The position numbers and the translations under genes are program-made. From positions 1-11,042 of the forward strand of contig CALDDL010000201.1 in assembly GCA_937936675.1 (NCBI GenBank): DNA of 11,042 nt, in the 5' to 3' direction. The notes under the pieces are model-generated. The model did not search any database, had not been told where the DNA came from, and was given only the letters and a program-made list of their open reading frames with translations. The DNA comes from an uncultured bacterium. GTDB lineage: Bacteria; Bacteroidota; Ignavibacteria; Ignavibacteriales; Melioribacteraceae. Each line of letters starts with the position of its first letter. Position 1 is the stretch's first letter. Positions 1 through 7,183 of this stretch are shown piece after piece.

Positions 1-298
1 CGAAGTAGCTTTCAAAATTTGACTTCCCTTCAATCGTTTCAACAAAATTTATTATAAAATCAGGTTTTAATTCCTTGATATCGGTAATACTTTTTAATAA
101 ATCTCTACCGATAGCAAGTGAATAAACGTACTTAAATCTTTTTGAAAGGAGTTTTATAGTAGAATTAAGCTGAGAAATAAAATTCCTTTCCGAGAGATCT
201 AGAATCTCTGAACCTGCATCAAGCTCTTTACCCAGATAGTTTTGGTAAAAAGTAAATGGCTCATTATAACAAATAAGAACACGAAAATTGAGTTTCAT
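1..298 (-). CDS. Partial Ddl-like ATP-grasp protein (N-terminal 99 residues)
   Basis: I translated this by hand from the ATG at 298-296; the frame stays open to the window edge, so only the N-terminal domain is visible. The protein begins MKLNFRVLICYNEP. Near residues 79-95 it reads KPDFIINFVETIEGKSNFES, which parallels PDIVFNIAEGVNGISREA in the upstream neighbour and the end of the N-terminal (pre-ATP-grasp) domain of Ddl-type ligases. The start overlaps the neighbour's TGA as ATGA, so the two are probably translationally coupled. There is no Shine-Dalgarno match. The catalytic ATP-grasp half lies outside the window, so activity cannot be judged. The expected Ddl motif GGxSxE is absent after the first beta strand; YNEP stands there instead. 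I infer a second, divergent paralogue of the Ddl-like gene, of unknown substrate. A generic ATP-grasp protein of another subfamily is the alternative. Confidence 0.7.
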   Translation of the reverse strand, partial: MKLNFRVLICYNEPFTFYQNYLGKELDAGSEILDLSERNFISQLNSTIKLLSKRFKYVYSLAIGRDLLKSITDIKELKPDFIINFVETIEGKSNFESYF

Positions 299-1407
299 AA
301 AAGTTTATTTCTTTTCGCCGCTGCGAATAGTACAGAATTAATCATTTCATCATAATTATATCCAGCGGCACGTGCAGCTTTTGGGAAACAGGAATTATCA
401 TCTACTTCAGGTAATATTCCCGGTAAAGGATTCACTTCTATAATATTGGGAATCCCTTTGGAATCGAGTCTAACGTCAATTCTGCTCCAATCTCTACATT
501 CAAGAACTTTGTATGTCTTTCTAACAATTTCATTAATTCTTTTTTCTGTATCCTTATCTAAATCTGCGGGGCAAGTGAAAATATCCAAAGGGTTTGCTTT
601 AGTATCGAGAACCCATTTTGCTTCATAAGAATAGATAGGGACAATTCCTTCGGGTAGTTCGGAAAAATTAATTTCTACTATCGGTAAAATTTTTATTTCC
701 TCGTCATTGCCGAGTACAGCAACTGTAAATTCTCTTCCGGGTAGATATTCTTCAATAATAAACGGCTGCTGATAAAGTAAAAGCATTTCACTCAATCGAT
801 CTTTCAATTCATTATATTCCGAAATAAATGATGAATTAAAAATTCCTTTGCTTGATCCTTCGCCTAATGGTTTTAAGATTATAGGAAATTTCAAATCGAA
901 ATTCTGAATATCATCTAAAGATTTTGCTTTAATGAATTTTGAAGTAGGAATATTGTGGTAGGATAAAATTTCTTTTGTTCTTGCTTTATCGAGACAAATT
1001 GATAAAGTAAGAGGATTAGAACCGGAATAGGGGATTGAAAGAAGATCAAGCATAGCAGGTATTTGTGCTTCTCTACTTATTCCATTTACTCCTTCGGCAA
1101 TATTAAATACTATATCAGGCTGCTCAGTTCTAAATTTATTATACGCATCGATATCCGCTTCAATCATAATTACATCATGATAGATTTCCAATGCATTCTT
1201 GACTGCATTTATAGTCTCTAATGTATCCCACTCGGCATATTTATCATCAAATTTTTGGTCGGTTGAATTTTGGGGAAAGTTATCCGTTACGAAGTTTTCT
1301 TTTTCTTCGGGTTTGAGATTATAAGTGAGTGCTACTTTAAATTTTTTATTTGGTAAATATGAATTAATATAAATTCCTAAAAAAAATTTTAAAAAATTTT
1401 CCACCAA
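295..1407 (-). CDS. D-alanine--D-alanine ligase-like ATP-grasp protein
   Basis: This 370-residue protein has the Ddl fold in order: an N-terminal domain, then ATP-grasp. Visible motifs are KPLGEGSSKGI (179-189, ATP-binding lysine and glycine/serine loop), EEYLPGREFTVAVLG (219-233), YEAKW (261-265), RIDVRLD (309-315) and EVNPLPG (324-330, with the metal-binding Glu and Asn). ATP-grasp ligases join a carboxylate to an amine through an acyl-phosphate; Ddl makes D-Ala-D-Ala for peptidoglycan. Two Ddl hallmarks differ. The GGxSxE loop after the first strand is replaced by LTYNLKPEE, and the Tyr following YEAK (Tyr216 in E. coli DdlB) is Trp265. I therefore leave the substrate open. The start is TTG at 1407-1405, or GTG two codons' worth of reading later at 1404-1402. 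An in-frame TAA at 1417-1419 excludes a longer protein, and no ATG lies near the N-terminus. It follows recG by 57 bp and overlaps the next gene by 4 bp. Confidence 0.85.
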   Translation of the reverse strand: MVENFLKFFLGIYINSYLPNKKFKVALTYNLKPEEKENFVTDNFPQNSTDQKFDDKYAEWDTLETINAVKNALEIYHDVIMIEADIDAYNKFRTEQPDIVFNIAEGVNGISREAQIPAMLDLLSIPYSGSNPLTLSICLDKARTKEILSYHNIPTSKFIKAKSLDDIQNFDLKFPIILKPLGEGSSKGIFNSSFISEYNELKDRLSEMLLLYQQPFIIEEYLPGREFTVAVLGNDEEIKILPIVEINFSELPEGIVPIYSYEAKWVLDTKANPLDIFTCPADLDKDTEKRINEIVRKTYKVLECRDWSRIDVRLDSKGIPNIIEVNPLPGILPEVDDNSCFPKAARAAGYNYDEMINSVLFAAAKRNKLL

Positions 1408-1464
1408 TATAATGATTTAAAATTTATATGCAACTCTACTTAATAAAAATGTTAAATCTTTTTT
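1408..1464 (-). other. 57-bp AT-rich gap between recG and the Ddl-like gene
   Basis: On the minus strand the gap runs from the recG stop to a TTG start. It contains no hairpin with a T-run, so I see no intrinsic terminator and read-through from recG is likely. TTGCAT followed after 16 bp by TATATT could pass as a weak promoter. That -10 box touches the start codon, however, and such matches are cheap in DNA this AT-rich. Confidence 0.3.
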
Positions 1465-3642
1465 TTAAGCGATGCTACTTATCACTAAATGTTGGGAGTA
1501 ATTTTTTTTCAGAGTGTTTTTGATGAGAGAATTTTCTTTTTTTCTAAGCGAAGGATCGTCAGAAATTATTTTAAAGGCATGGCTTTTAGCCGCTTCTATA
1601 AGCTCTATATCAGTGGTTACATCAGTATATTGAAGGTTAGGAAGCCCGCTTTGTTGAGTGCTAAAAATATCTCCCGGTCCTCTTAGTTTTAAATCTATTT
1701 CTGAAAGTTTGAAACCGCTAGTATGTTGAACCATAGAATGGAGGCGGATGAATGTTTTGTATTTTTCTATTTCTCTTTCGGATAAATAATTGAGATCAAA
1801 ATTAGAAGCAAATCCCGAATTAGCAAGTGAATCTTCTGTAACTAAGATACAATAACCTTGCTTTCCGCTTCTGCCAACTCTTCCTCTAAGTTGATGTAAT
1901 TGTGATAAACCAAATCTATGAGCGTCATTAATTATGATAATATTAGCATCCGGAATATCAATACCGACTTCAATCACAGTTGTAGAAACCAAAACGTCAA
2001 ATTTCTTATTTAGGAAATCAAACATTACGGATTCTTTCTCCTTCCAATTCATTCTTCCATGAACTAGTCCTATGGAAAGACCTGCCAAATATTCTTCTTT
2101 AAGTGAAATGTAATAAGTCTCTGCTGCTTTTAGAGTTAGCTTTTCTGATTCTTCTACCAATGGATAGACAATAAAAGATTGATAGCCTTCTTCTTTCATT
2201 TTTATGACGAATTTATAGATATCAGGCAATTTGCTTTCGCCTCTAAGAGCTGTCTTAATCGGTTTTCTATTCTGGGGCATCTCCTTAATAATAGATACGT
2301 CTAGGTCTCCATAAATTGTCATCGTAAGTGTTCTTGGGATCGGGGTGGCGGTCATAATTAAAACGTTCGGAATTGTTCCTTTTTTAATTAGCGTTCCTCT
2401 TTGCAAAACCCCGAAGCGATGTTGCTCATCTATTACAATTAATCCAAGATTTCCAAACTCGACATTCCCTTCAATGAGTGCATGAGTTCCGATTACAATA
2501 TTTGTTTTTCCGGTTTTAATAGAATCTAAAATTGCTTTTCTTTTTTTAGATAATTGTCCGCCGAGAAGAAGATCAATTTGTAATCCTAATCCATCAAGAA
2601 GCTTAGAGATAACTCTAAAGTGTTGGTCTGCCAAAATCTCCGTAGGAGCCATTAGAGCGCATTGGAAGCCACTTTTGCACATCATTAGAATAGTTATTAG
2701 AGAAACGATTGTTTTACCGCTACCAACGTCTCCTTGAAGTAATCGATTCATCGGTTTAGTACTCTCCAAATCATCTTTTATCTCGTTTAATGATTTCTTC
2801 TGATCGTTTGTAAGTTTGAAAGGTAGTGACTTAACGAAATCATTCGCATAATTAGTATCTAATTTTGTTGTAGAATCCTTGACTATACTTTCATGAATCC
2901 TTTTTCTGATTGCGACTAGGCATTCAAAATAAAACATCTCTTCAAACTTCAATCTGCGTCTCGCTTCTTCCAAGATTTCATTGCTTAAAGGAAAATGTGA
3001 GTTTTTAACTGTCTCTCTAAGGGATAATAATTTTTGCTCATTAATTATAAAATCGGGAAGAGATTCAGTAATTAGATCGGCATAATTTTCTACAACTGAA
3101 TGAATTAATTTGCGTATTGAGAAATCCCCGAAACTTGTTTTCCGAAGCTCACTCGGTATTCTATAAAAAGGAATAATTTTTCCGGTATGTAAGAAATCAT
3201 CGGACTCGGATTTACCTAAACGATCAAAATCGGGGTGTATAAATTGTAGTTTATGAAATTTATTTATCTGGGGTTTGCCTGATATTGCATAAGTTTCGCC
3301 TTCCTTAAACATATCCTTAAAATAGGAAACAGCTTGAAACCATGTAGCTTCAAAGAAACCTGTACTATCTTTGAATATTATCGTAAGGATTGTTTTTTTA
3401 CCGAAGCGTTTTACTTCCTTATCGTAAACTTCTCCTATAATTGTAACTTCACCCGTGTATCCACCCAAGATGAAGTCATAAACCTTTACTGAGTTAAGTA
3501 TATTAGTGCGGTCGAGATATTTTGAAGGAAAATAAAATAAGAGGTCTTTTACTGTATTAATTCCGATTTTAGAAAAAGATTCAGCGCGCCTTTGACCAAT
3601 GGATTTGAGATATTGAACTGATTTATCTAATTCTGAAACCAT
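1465..3642 (-). CDS. recG: ATP-dependent DNA helicase RecG
   Basis: RecG is a monomeric superfamily 2 helicase that binds stalled replication forks and Holliday junctions and drives fork regression. The 725 residues fit the family's usual 680-780. The N-terminal part carries the helix-hairpin-helix-like start (QYLKSIGQRRAESFSKIGI) and the OB-fold wedge domain at about 60-140, which splits the fork. The helicase motifs follow: Walker A GDVGSGKT (304-311), DEQH box (405-408) followed by RFG, TATPIPRT (431-438), STTVIEVGIDIPDA (553-566) and QLHQLRGRVGR (581-591). The C-terminal region near 640-680 (LSEIDLKLRGPGDIFSTQQSG) is typical of RecG and UvrB/Mfd relatives. The start ATG at 3642-3640 lies 1 bp after the gpsA stop, with no clear Shine-Dalgarno, which points to coupling with gpsA. 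The gene appears intact, with every core motif present. Confidence 0.97.
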   Translation of the reverse strand: MVSELDKSVQYLKSIGQRRAESFSKIGINTVKDLLFYFPSKYLDRTNILNSVKVYDFILGGYTGEVTIIGEVYDKEVKRFGKKTILTIIFKDSTGFFEATWFQAVSYFKDMFKEGETYAISGKPQINKFHKLQFIHPDFDRLGKSESDDFLHTGKIIPFYRIPSELRKTSFGDFSIRKLIHSVVENYADLITESLPDFIINEQKLLSLRETVKNSHFPLSNEILEEARRRLKFEEMFYFECLVAIRKRIHESIVKDSTTKLDTNYANDFVKSLPFKLTNDQKKSLNEIKDDLESTKPMNRLLQGDVGSGKTIVSLITILMMCKSGFQCALMAPTEILADQHFRVISKLLDGLGLQIDLLLGGQLSKKRKAILDSIKTGKTNIVIGTHALIEGNVEFGNLGLIVIDEQHRFGVLQRGTLIKKGTIPNVLIMTATPIPRTLTMTIYGDLDVSIIKEMPQNRKPIKTALRGESKLPDIYKFVIKMKEEGYQSFIVYPLVEESEKLTLKAAETYYISLKEEYLAGLSIGLVHGRMNWKEKESVMFDFLNKKFDVLVSTTVIEVGIDIPDANIIIINDAHRFGLSQLHQLRGRVGRSGKQGYCILVTEDSLANSGFASNFDLNYLSEREIEKYKTFIRLHSMVQHTSGFKLSEIDLKLRGPGDIFSTQQSGLPNLQYTDVTTDIELIEAAKSHAFKIISDDPSLRKKENSLIKNTLKKNYSQHLVISSIA

Positions 3643-3643
3643 T

Positions 3644-4642
3644 TTAATGCTCTGACTTCATGTCTCGAGTCATTAATTCATAGGTCGATTTGATTGGGTC
3701 TTTTTCTTCAAAAAGTATTTCATAGACTCCATGGCAAATGGGAGCAAGAATTTTATGTTCAGTGGTGAGTTCATAAACCGATTTACATGTTTCAACTCCC
3801 TCGGCAACCATATTCATACTTTCAATAACTTGTTTTAGTTTTTTGCCTTTGCCTATCTGTTCGCCGACAAATCTATTCCGGCTATGCTTGCTCATGCAAG
3901 TAACAATAAGATCTCCCATGCCTGAAAGTCCGGAAAAAGTCTCCGGTCTAGCACCGAGAGAAATACCGAGACGAGAAATCTCAGCAATTCCGCGTGTCAT
4001 AATAGCTGCTTTGGTATTATCTCCAAACCCAGCACCATCTACTATTCCCGCACCGATAGCTATTACGTTCTTTAATGCACCGCCATACTCTACTCCTAGA
4101 ATATCATCTGAATGATATACTCTGAAATAAGAATTCATAAAAGCTGCCTGAATCATTTTCGCAGTTTCCAAATCCTCTGAAGCGGATACTACGGCAGTCG
4201 GGATTTTTTTACTTACCTCTTCAGCATGACTTGGACCCGAGAGAACCCCAATATTAGAACTCGATATACCGGAAAGTTCATCTTTAATAATATTAGACAC
4301 TGTCATCAGCGTATGTTTTTCAATCCCTTTCGATACACTTATGAATGTAGTATTCTTAAAATCATATTTACGAAGGTCATGCATGACCGAACGAATAAAT
4401 TGTGTGGGAACTGCAATTACTATTATATGTTTATTGTGGGTTGCTTCTTCTAAATCGTGTGTAATATTTATTTCTTTAGGTATGAAGACTCCGGGAAGGT
4501 ATAATTTATTCTCCCGTGCCTTGTGCATGGATTTTGCATAACTTCTTTTATATTCCCAAATATCTACGTTATGCCCGTTATTATGAAGAAGAATGGCTAG
4601 AGTAGTTCCCCAGCCACCGGCTCCTAATACAGAAATTCTCAT
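3644..4642 (-). CDS. gpsA: Glycerol-3-phosphate dehydrogenase [NAD(P)+]
   Basis: GpsA reduces dihydroxyacetone phosphate to sn-glycerol-3-phosphate, the backbone for phospholipids, in the cytoplasm. The 332 residues match the usual length. An N-terminal Rossmann domain starts with ISVLGAGGWGTTLA (3-16, dinucleotide-binding glycines). VSKGIE at 103-108 supplies a conserved active-site lysine (Lys105), and the C-terminal helical domain carries EYGGALKNVIAIGAG (185-199) with the catalytic Lys191. GLSGMGDLIVTC (238-249) and SRNR (254-257) complete the substrate site. The ATG at 4642-4640 directly abuts the TAA of plsY with no spacer and no strong ribosome-binding site, so translation is probably coupled to plsY. 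The pairing makes biochemical sense because PlsY consumes the product of GpsA. Confidence 0.97.
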   Translation of the reverse strand: MRISVLGAGGWGTTLAILLHNNGHNVDIWEYKRSYAKSMHKARENKLYLPGVFIPKEINITHDLEEATHNKHIIVIAVPTQFIRSVMHDLRKYDFKNTTFISVSKGIEKHTLMTVSNIIKDELSGISSSNIGVLSGPSHAEEVSKKIPTAVVSASEDLETAKMIQAAFMNSYFRVYHSDDILGVEYGGALKNVIAIGAGIVDGAGFGDNTKAAIMTRGIAEISRLGISLGARPETFSGLSGMGDLIVTCMSKHSRNRFVGEQIGKGKKLKQVIESMNMVAEGVETCKSVYELTTEHKILAPICHGVYEILFEEKDPIKSTYELMTRDMKSEH

Positions 4643-5308
4643 TTAATTTTTCTTTTTTGATAAAGAAATTTTTCTTTCACTTCCTTTTATTAGTCTATCA
4701 ATATTTGCTCTATGAGTATATACGACGAGGAGAACTGTTATTATAGAAAAAGGAAGAATTGTATGATAACCGCTTATTTGAGCGTGAAATATATTTTCTC
4801 TAATTACCAAAATTAAAGGAACAGAGATGGCAGCGGATATTGAACCTAATGAGATATATTTGGAAAGATACACTACTACAAAGAAAACTGCTAATGCTAA
4901 AAGCATATCGACAGTAATTATTGTAATTAAAAAACCAAGAGCAGTTGCAATACCTTTCCCGCCTTTGAATCCGGCAAAAACCGTCCATATATGTCCAACT
5001 ACTGCTGCAATTCCACAAAAGATTTGAACTAAAGTAAAATCATCAAAAGGTGTAACATTTGCAAAAGGAAAATTGTCTAAATATAGGCGGGCAATAATAA
5101 TTACTGCTAATGCACCTTTGAGCGCATCAAGTATAATTACTAGAACGCCATATTTCCAGCCCATTACTCTGAATACATTGGTTCCGCCAGCGTTACCACT
5201 GCCGAAATCACGTATATCAATTCCTCTGACTAATTTGCTAACTATAATACTTGTCGGGATTGATCCGGCTAAGTATGCAAGAATAATTACTACTAATAAA
5301 TTGAGCAT
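4643..5308 (-). CDS. plsY: Acyl-phosphate:glycerol-3-phosphate acyltransferase PlsY
   Basis: PlsY is an inner-membrane enzyme that moves an acyl group from acyl-phosphate to glycerol-3-phosphate, giving lysophosphatidic acid and starting phospholipid synthesis. The 221 residues include several hydrophobic membrane segments (about 2-22, 52-75, 95-112, 122-148, 155-170 and 183-198). The three PlsY motifs are visible: FGSGNAGGTNVFR (35-47), GHIWTVFAGFKGGKG (105-119, phosphate-binding loop) and THRANIDRLIKGSE (198-211). The C-terminus is a short basic cytoplasmic tail. The start at 5308-5306 follows a 77-bp AT-rich gap after ispD and has no recognisable Shine-Dalgarno. The stop abuts the gpsA start, so the two glycerophospholipid genes form a unit. 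Its partner PlsX, which makes the acyl-phosphate donor, is not in the window. Confidence 0.97.
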   Translation of the reverse strand: MLNLLVVIILAYLAGSIPTSIIVSKLVRGIDIRDFGSGNAGGTNVFRVMGWKYGVLVIILDALKGALAVIIIARLYLDNFPFANVTPFDDFTLVQIFCGIAAVVGHIWTVFAGFKGGKGIATALGFLITIITVDMLLALAVFFVVVYLSKYISLGSISAAISVPLILVIRENIFHAQISGYHTILPFSIITVLLVVYTHRANIDRLIKGSERKISLSKKKN

Positions 5309-5385
5309 ATTTTTATACTATATAAGTTATATATTCTAACTAATTTATAGAAATTTAATCTATAATACAATGGAATATTATTGCA
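5309..5385 (-). promoter_or_regulatory. AT-rich intergenic region before plsY with a short palindrome
   Basis: This 77-bp gap is the longest non-coding stretch in the window and a candidate site for a promoter of plsY-gpsA-recG. It holds an inverted repeat, TATATAA-G-TTATATA, at 5319-5333, about 10 bp upstream of the plsY start. On the minus strand TTGTAT followed after 15 bp by TATAAA, and TTAGAA followed after 16 bp by TATAAA, resemble weak sigma-70 boxes. I see no terminator for ispD here. All of these matches could arise by chance in such AT-rich DNA. Confidence 0.3.
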
Positions 5386-6066
5386 CTATTTTGGTTTGAC
5401 TAATTTCTTAAATAATAAAAGGTCGTCCTTACTCGTAATCTTAAAATTAAGCGAAGAGCCTTCAACAATAAATATTTTTTTCCCGCATCTTTTTACTAAC
5501 ATCGATTCATCAGTACCGAGAAAATTATCTTTATTAGCTTTATAAAACGCTTTCTGAATGTCAGTTCCATTAAAGACTTGTGGTGTCTGAACATAGAAAG
5601 TTTCTTTCCTGTCTAAATATTTAGAAACGAAATCAGTACCTTTTAAAAGTGTATCTTTAGCTTTAATTGCAACAACGGCATTGCCATGTTCAATTGAAGC
5701 ATTAATAGCATCTTTTATAATCTTTGGAGATACTAACGGTCTGACAGCGTCATGAACCAATACTATATTATCGGAAGATGGATTGATTAATTTAACTGCG
5801 TTCTCTACCGAGTATTGCCTTTCCGAACCTCCTTCGACTAAAAAAGATACTTTAGATAAATCATATTTTTTTATGATCTTTTGGAGAAGCTTAAAATAGA
5901 AAGGGTCTGCTGCTATTACAATTTCATTAATCTCTTTTATTTTTTGAAATGTAATAAGAGTATAGGCAATAATTTCCTTGCCGTAGATTTTAAGATATTG
6001 CTTTGGGAGCGGAGTATTAATCCGCTTCCCTAATCCGCCTGAAGGTATAATAACAGTAATTTTCAT
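5386..6066 (-). CDS. ispD: 2-C-methyl-D-erythritol 4-phosphate cytidylyltransferase
   Basis: IspD couples CTP to methylerythritol 4-phosphate, the third step of the MEP route to isoprenoids, in the cytoplasm. With the chosen start the protein has 226 residues, as usual. The nucleotide-binding N-terminus is VIIPSGGLGKRINTPLPKQ (5-23), where Ser replaces the more usual Ala before GGxGxR. Further motifs are GGSERQYSVENA, the substrate-binding VHDAVRPLV, the KDT segment, TPQVF, TDESMLV and the C-terminal FKITSKDDL with its conserved lysine. I chose the ATG at 6066-6064 because it puts MKITVIIPSGG at the family's usual N-terminus and lies 1 bp after the queA stop. An in-frame ATG at 6093 would add nine residues that look like queA's C-terminal coding read in another frame. 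No Shine-Dalgarno is seen, so coupling to queA is likely. Confidence 0.96.
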   Translation of the reverse strand: MKITVIIPSGGLGKRINTPLPKQYLKIYGKEIIAYTLITFQKIKEINEIVIAADPFYFKLLQKIIKKYDLSKVSFLVEGGSERQYSVENAVKLINPSSDNIVLVHDAVRPLVSPKIIKDAINASIEHGNAVVAIKAKDTLLKGTDFVSKYLDRKETFYVQTPQVFNGTDIQKAFYKANKDNFLGTDESMLVKRCGKKIFIVEGSSLNFKITSKDDLLLFKKLVKPK

Positions 6067-6067
6067 A

Positions 6068-7120
6068 TTATTTAATAAGCATGGCATCGCCATAACTTAA
6101 GAATCTATATCCTTCTTTTAATGCTTTTTTATAAGCTTTCATAAGATTATCATAACCACCGAATGCTGCTGCAAGCATCATTAAAGTTGATTCGGGAGCG
6201 TGAAAATTTGTAATGAGTCTTCTAGCAATTTTGAAATCATAAGGAGGGAAAATAAATTTATCTGTCCATCCGAAATTGCTTTTTACGAATCCTTCTGCAG
6301 TAACGCTGCTTTCAAGTGCACGAGTGGAACTAGTACCAACCACAAATACTTTTTTCTTGTCTTCTAAAGCTTTATTAATTGTTTTTGCTGTATCATCAGG
6401 AATTTCAAAATACTCTGAATCCATTCTATGCTTTGTTAAGTCTTCCACTTCTACCGGTCTGAAAGTTCCTAAACCAATATGTAGAATAACAGGTACAATT
6501 TTAATCCCTTTTTTAGTAATCTTTTTTACTAATGATGGAGTAAAATGTAAACCGGCAGTTGGTGCAGCCACCGAACCATCTACTTCAGCAAATATTGTTT
6601 GGTATGAATCTCTATCCTCGGGTACTGCATCCCGCTTTATATATGGCGGCAGGGGAGTAAGTCCTATTTTTTCTATTGCTTTAAAGATATCACCGGCGTC
6701 TTCATTGAATCTTACGGTTCTCCCGCGAGATGTTGTATTATCGATTACTTCACACCATAGATTATCATTAAAATAAATTCTATTACCGATTCTTACTTTT
6801 CTTGCCGGGTCAACAATTACATCCCAAATTTTTTCTTCTTTATTTAATTCTCTTAAAACAAAAACTTCTATCTTGGCATTAGTTCTTTCTTTCTTGCCAT
6901 AAAGACGTGCCTGCATAACCTTAGTTTGATTAACTGCAATAACATCTCCCTTATCCATATAATCTGCGATATCAGAAAATAGTTTATGTTCGATTTCGCC
7001 TGTATTTCTATCAAGAACTAAAAGTTTTGCCGAGTCACGTGGTTCAACCGGAAATTTAGGTATGGAAGTTTTTGGGAGATTATACTTAAAATCTGACAGT
7101 TTCATTTTTTCTTCTAACAT
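6068..7120 (-). CDS. queA: S-adenosylmethionine:tRNA ribosyltransferase-isomerase QueA
   Basis: QueA transfers and isomerises the ribose of S-adenosylmethionine onto 7-aminomethyl-7-deazaguanine at the wobble position of GUN-anticodon tRNAs. This makes epoxyqueuosine, the penultimate step to queuosine. The 350 residues match the family. Diagnostic stretches are KVMQARLYGKK (67-77), DRDSYQTIFAE (169-179), VAAPTAGLHFT (184-194), HIGLGTFRPV (214-223), GTSSTRALES (262-271) and PYDFKIARRLITNFHAPEST (293-312), ending in YRFLSYGDAMLI. The ATG at 7120 is preceded by AGGTG, a plausible ribosome-binding site, 4 bp upstream. The family's usual N-terminus (MKLSDF) begins at the second ATG, 7105, so either start is possible. 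The gene follows the ppdK terminator and so likely opens a new transcription unit with ispD. No other queuosine gene is present. Confidence 0.97.
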   Translation of the reverse strand: MLEEKMKLSDFKYNLPKTSIPKFPVEPRDSAKLLVLDRNTGEIEHKLFSDIADYMDKGDVIAVNQTKVMQARLYGKKERTNAKIEVFVLRELNKEEKIWDVIVDPARKVRIGNRIYFNDNLWCEVIDNTTSRGRTVRFNEDAGDIFKAIEKIGLTPLPPYIKRDAVPEDRDSYQTIFAEVDGSVAAPTAGLHFTPSLVKKITKKGIKIVPVILHIGLGTFRPVEVEDLTKHRMDSEYFEIPDDTAKTINKALEDKKKVFVVGTSSTRALESSVTAEGFVKSNFGWTDKFIFPPYDFKIARRLITNFHAPESTLMMLAAAFGGYDNLMKAYKKALKEGYRFLSYGDAMLIK

Positions 7121-7147
7121 TATACACCTATATTCTCTTGAGTTAAA
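7119..7147 (-). promoter_or_regulatory. Possible promoter for queA-ispD
   Basis: Because ppdK ends in a terminator at 7145-7175, queA needs its own promoter nearby. On the minus strand a perfect TATAAT sits at 7124-7119, overlapping the first queA ATG. The hexamer 17 bp upstream, TTTAAC, is a poor -35 box lying in the terminator's T-run. If real, transcription would begin just before the second ATG at 7105, giving a nearly leaderless message. This is a weak call from consensus matching only. Confidence 0.25.
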
Positions 7148-7175
7148 AAAATCGGGGAAGGAAAATCCCTCCCCG
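7145..7175 (-). terminator. Rho-independent terminator after ppdK
   Basis: Read on the minus strand, CGGGGAGGG pairs with CCTTCCCCG across the loop ATTTT (7175-7153). This gives a nine-pair stem, GC-rich at its base, with one G-U wobble. The sequence continues A then TTTTTTT (7152-7145). The hairpin begins 8 bp after the ppdK stop codon. The wobble favours the minus-strand RNA, since the plus-strand copy would have an A-C mismatch, and the T-run is on the correct side for ppdK. Confidence 0.93.
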
Positions 7176-7183
7176 CATATAAC

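Noticed and set aside
295..1407. Simple annotation as housekeeping ddl
   Set aside because: The ATP-grasp core fits, but the missing GGxSxE loop, Trp in place of the specificity Tyr, and a coupled paralogue make the gene symbol unsafe.
3843..4115. Plus-strand open frame inside gpsA
   Set aside because: It lies wholly opposite a well-supported gene, has a low-complexity Pro/Ser/Ile-rich product and no ribosome-binding site; it is a shadow of gpsA codon use.
4800..5018. Minus-strand frame overlapping plsY in another frame
   Set aside because: It sits inside the conserved PlsY coding sequence; the Cys/Tyr/Phe-rich product is a typical frame-shadow.
6064..6093. Longer ispD from the ATG at 6093
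   Set aside because: The extra nine residues overlap the queA end and precede the family's normal N-terminus, so the start at 6066 is preferred.
6276..6776. 166-codon plus-strand open frame inside queA
   Set aside because: It is opposite conserved QueA motifs, its product resembles no family I know, and it has no start signal.
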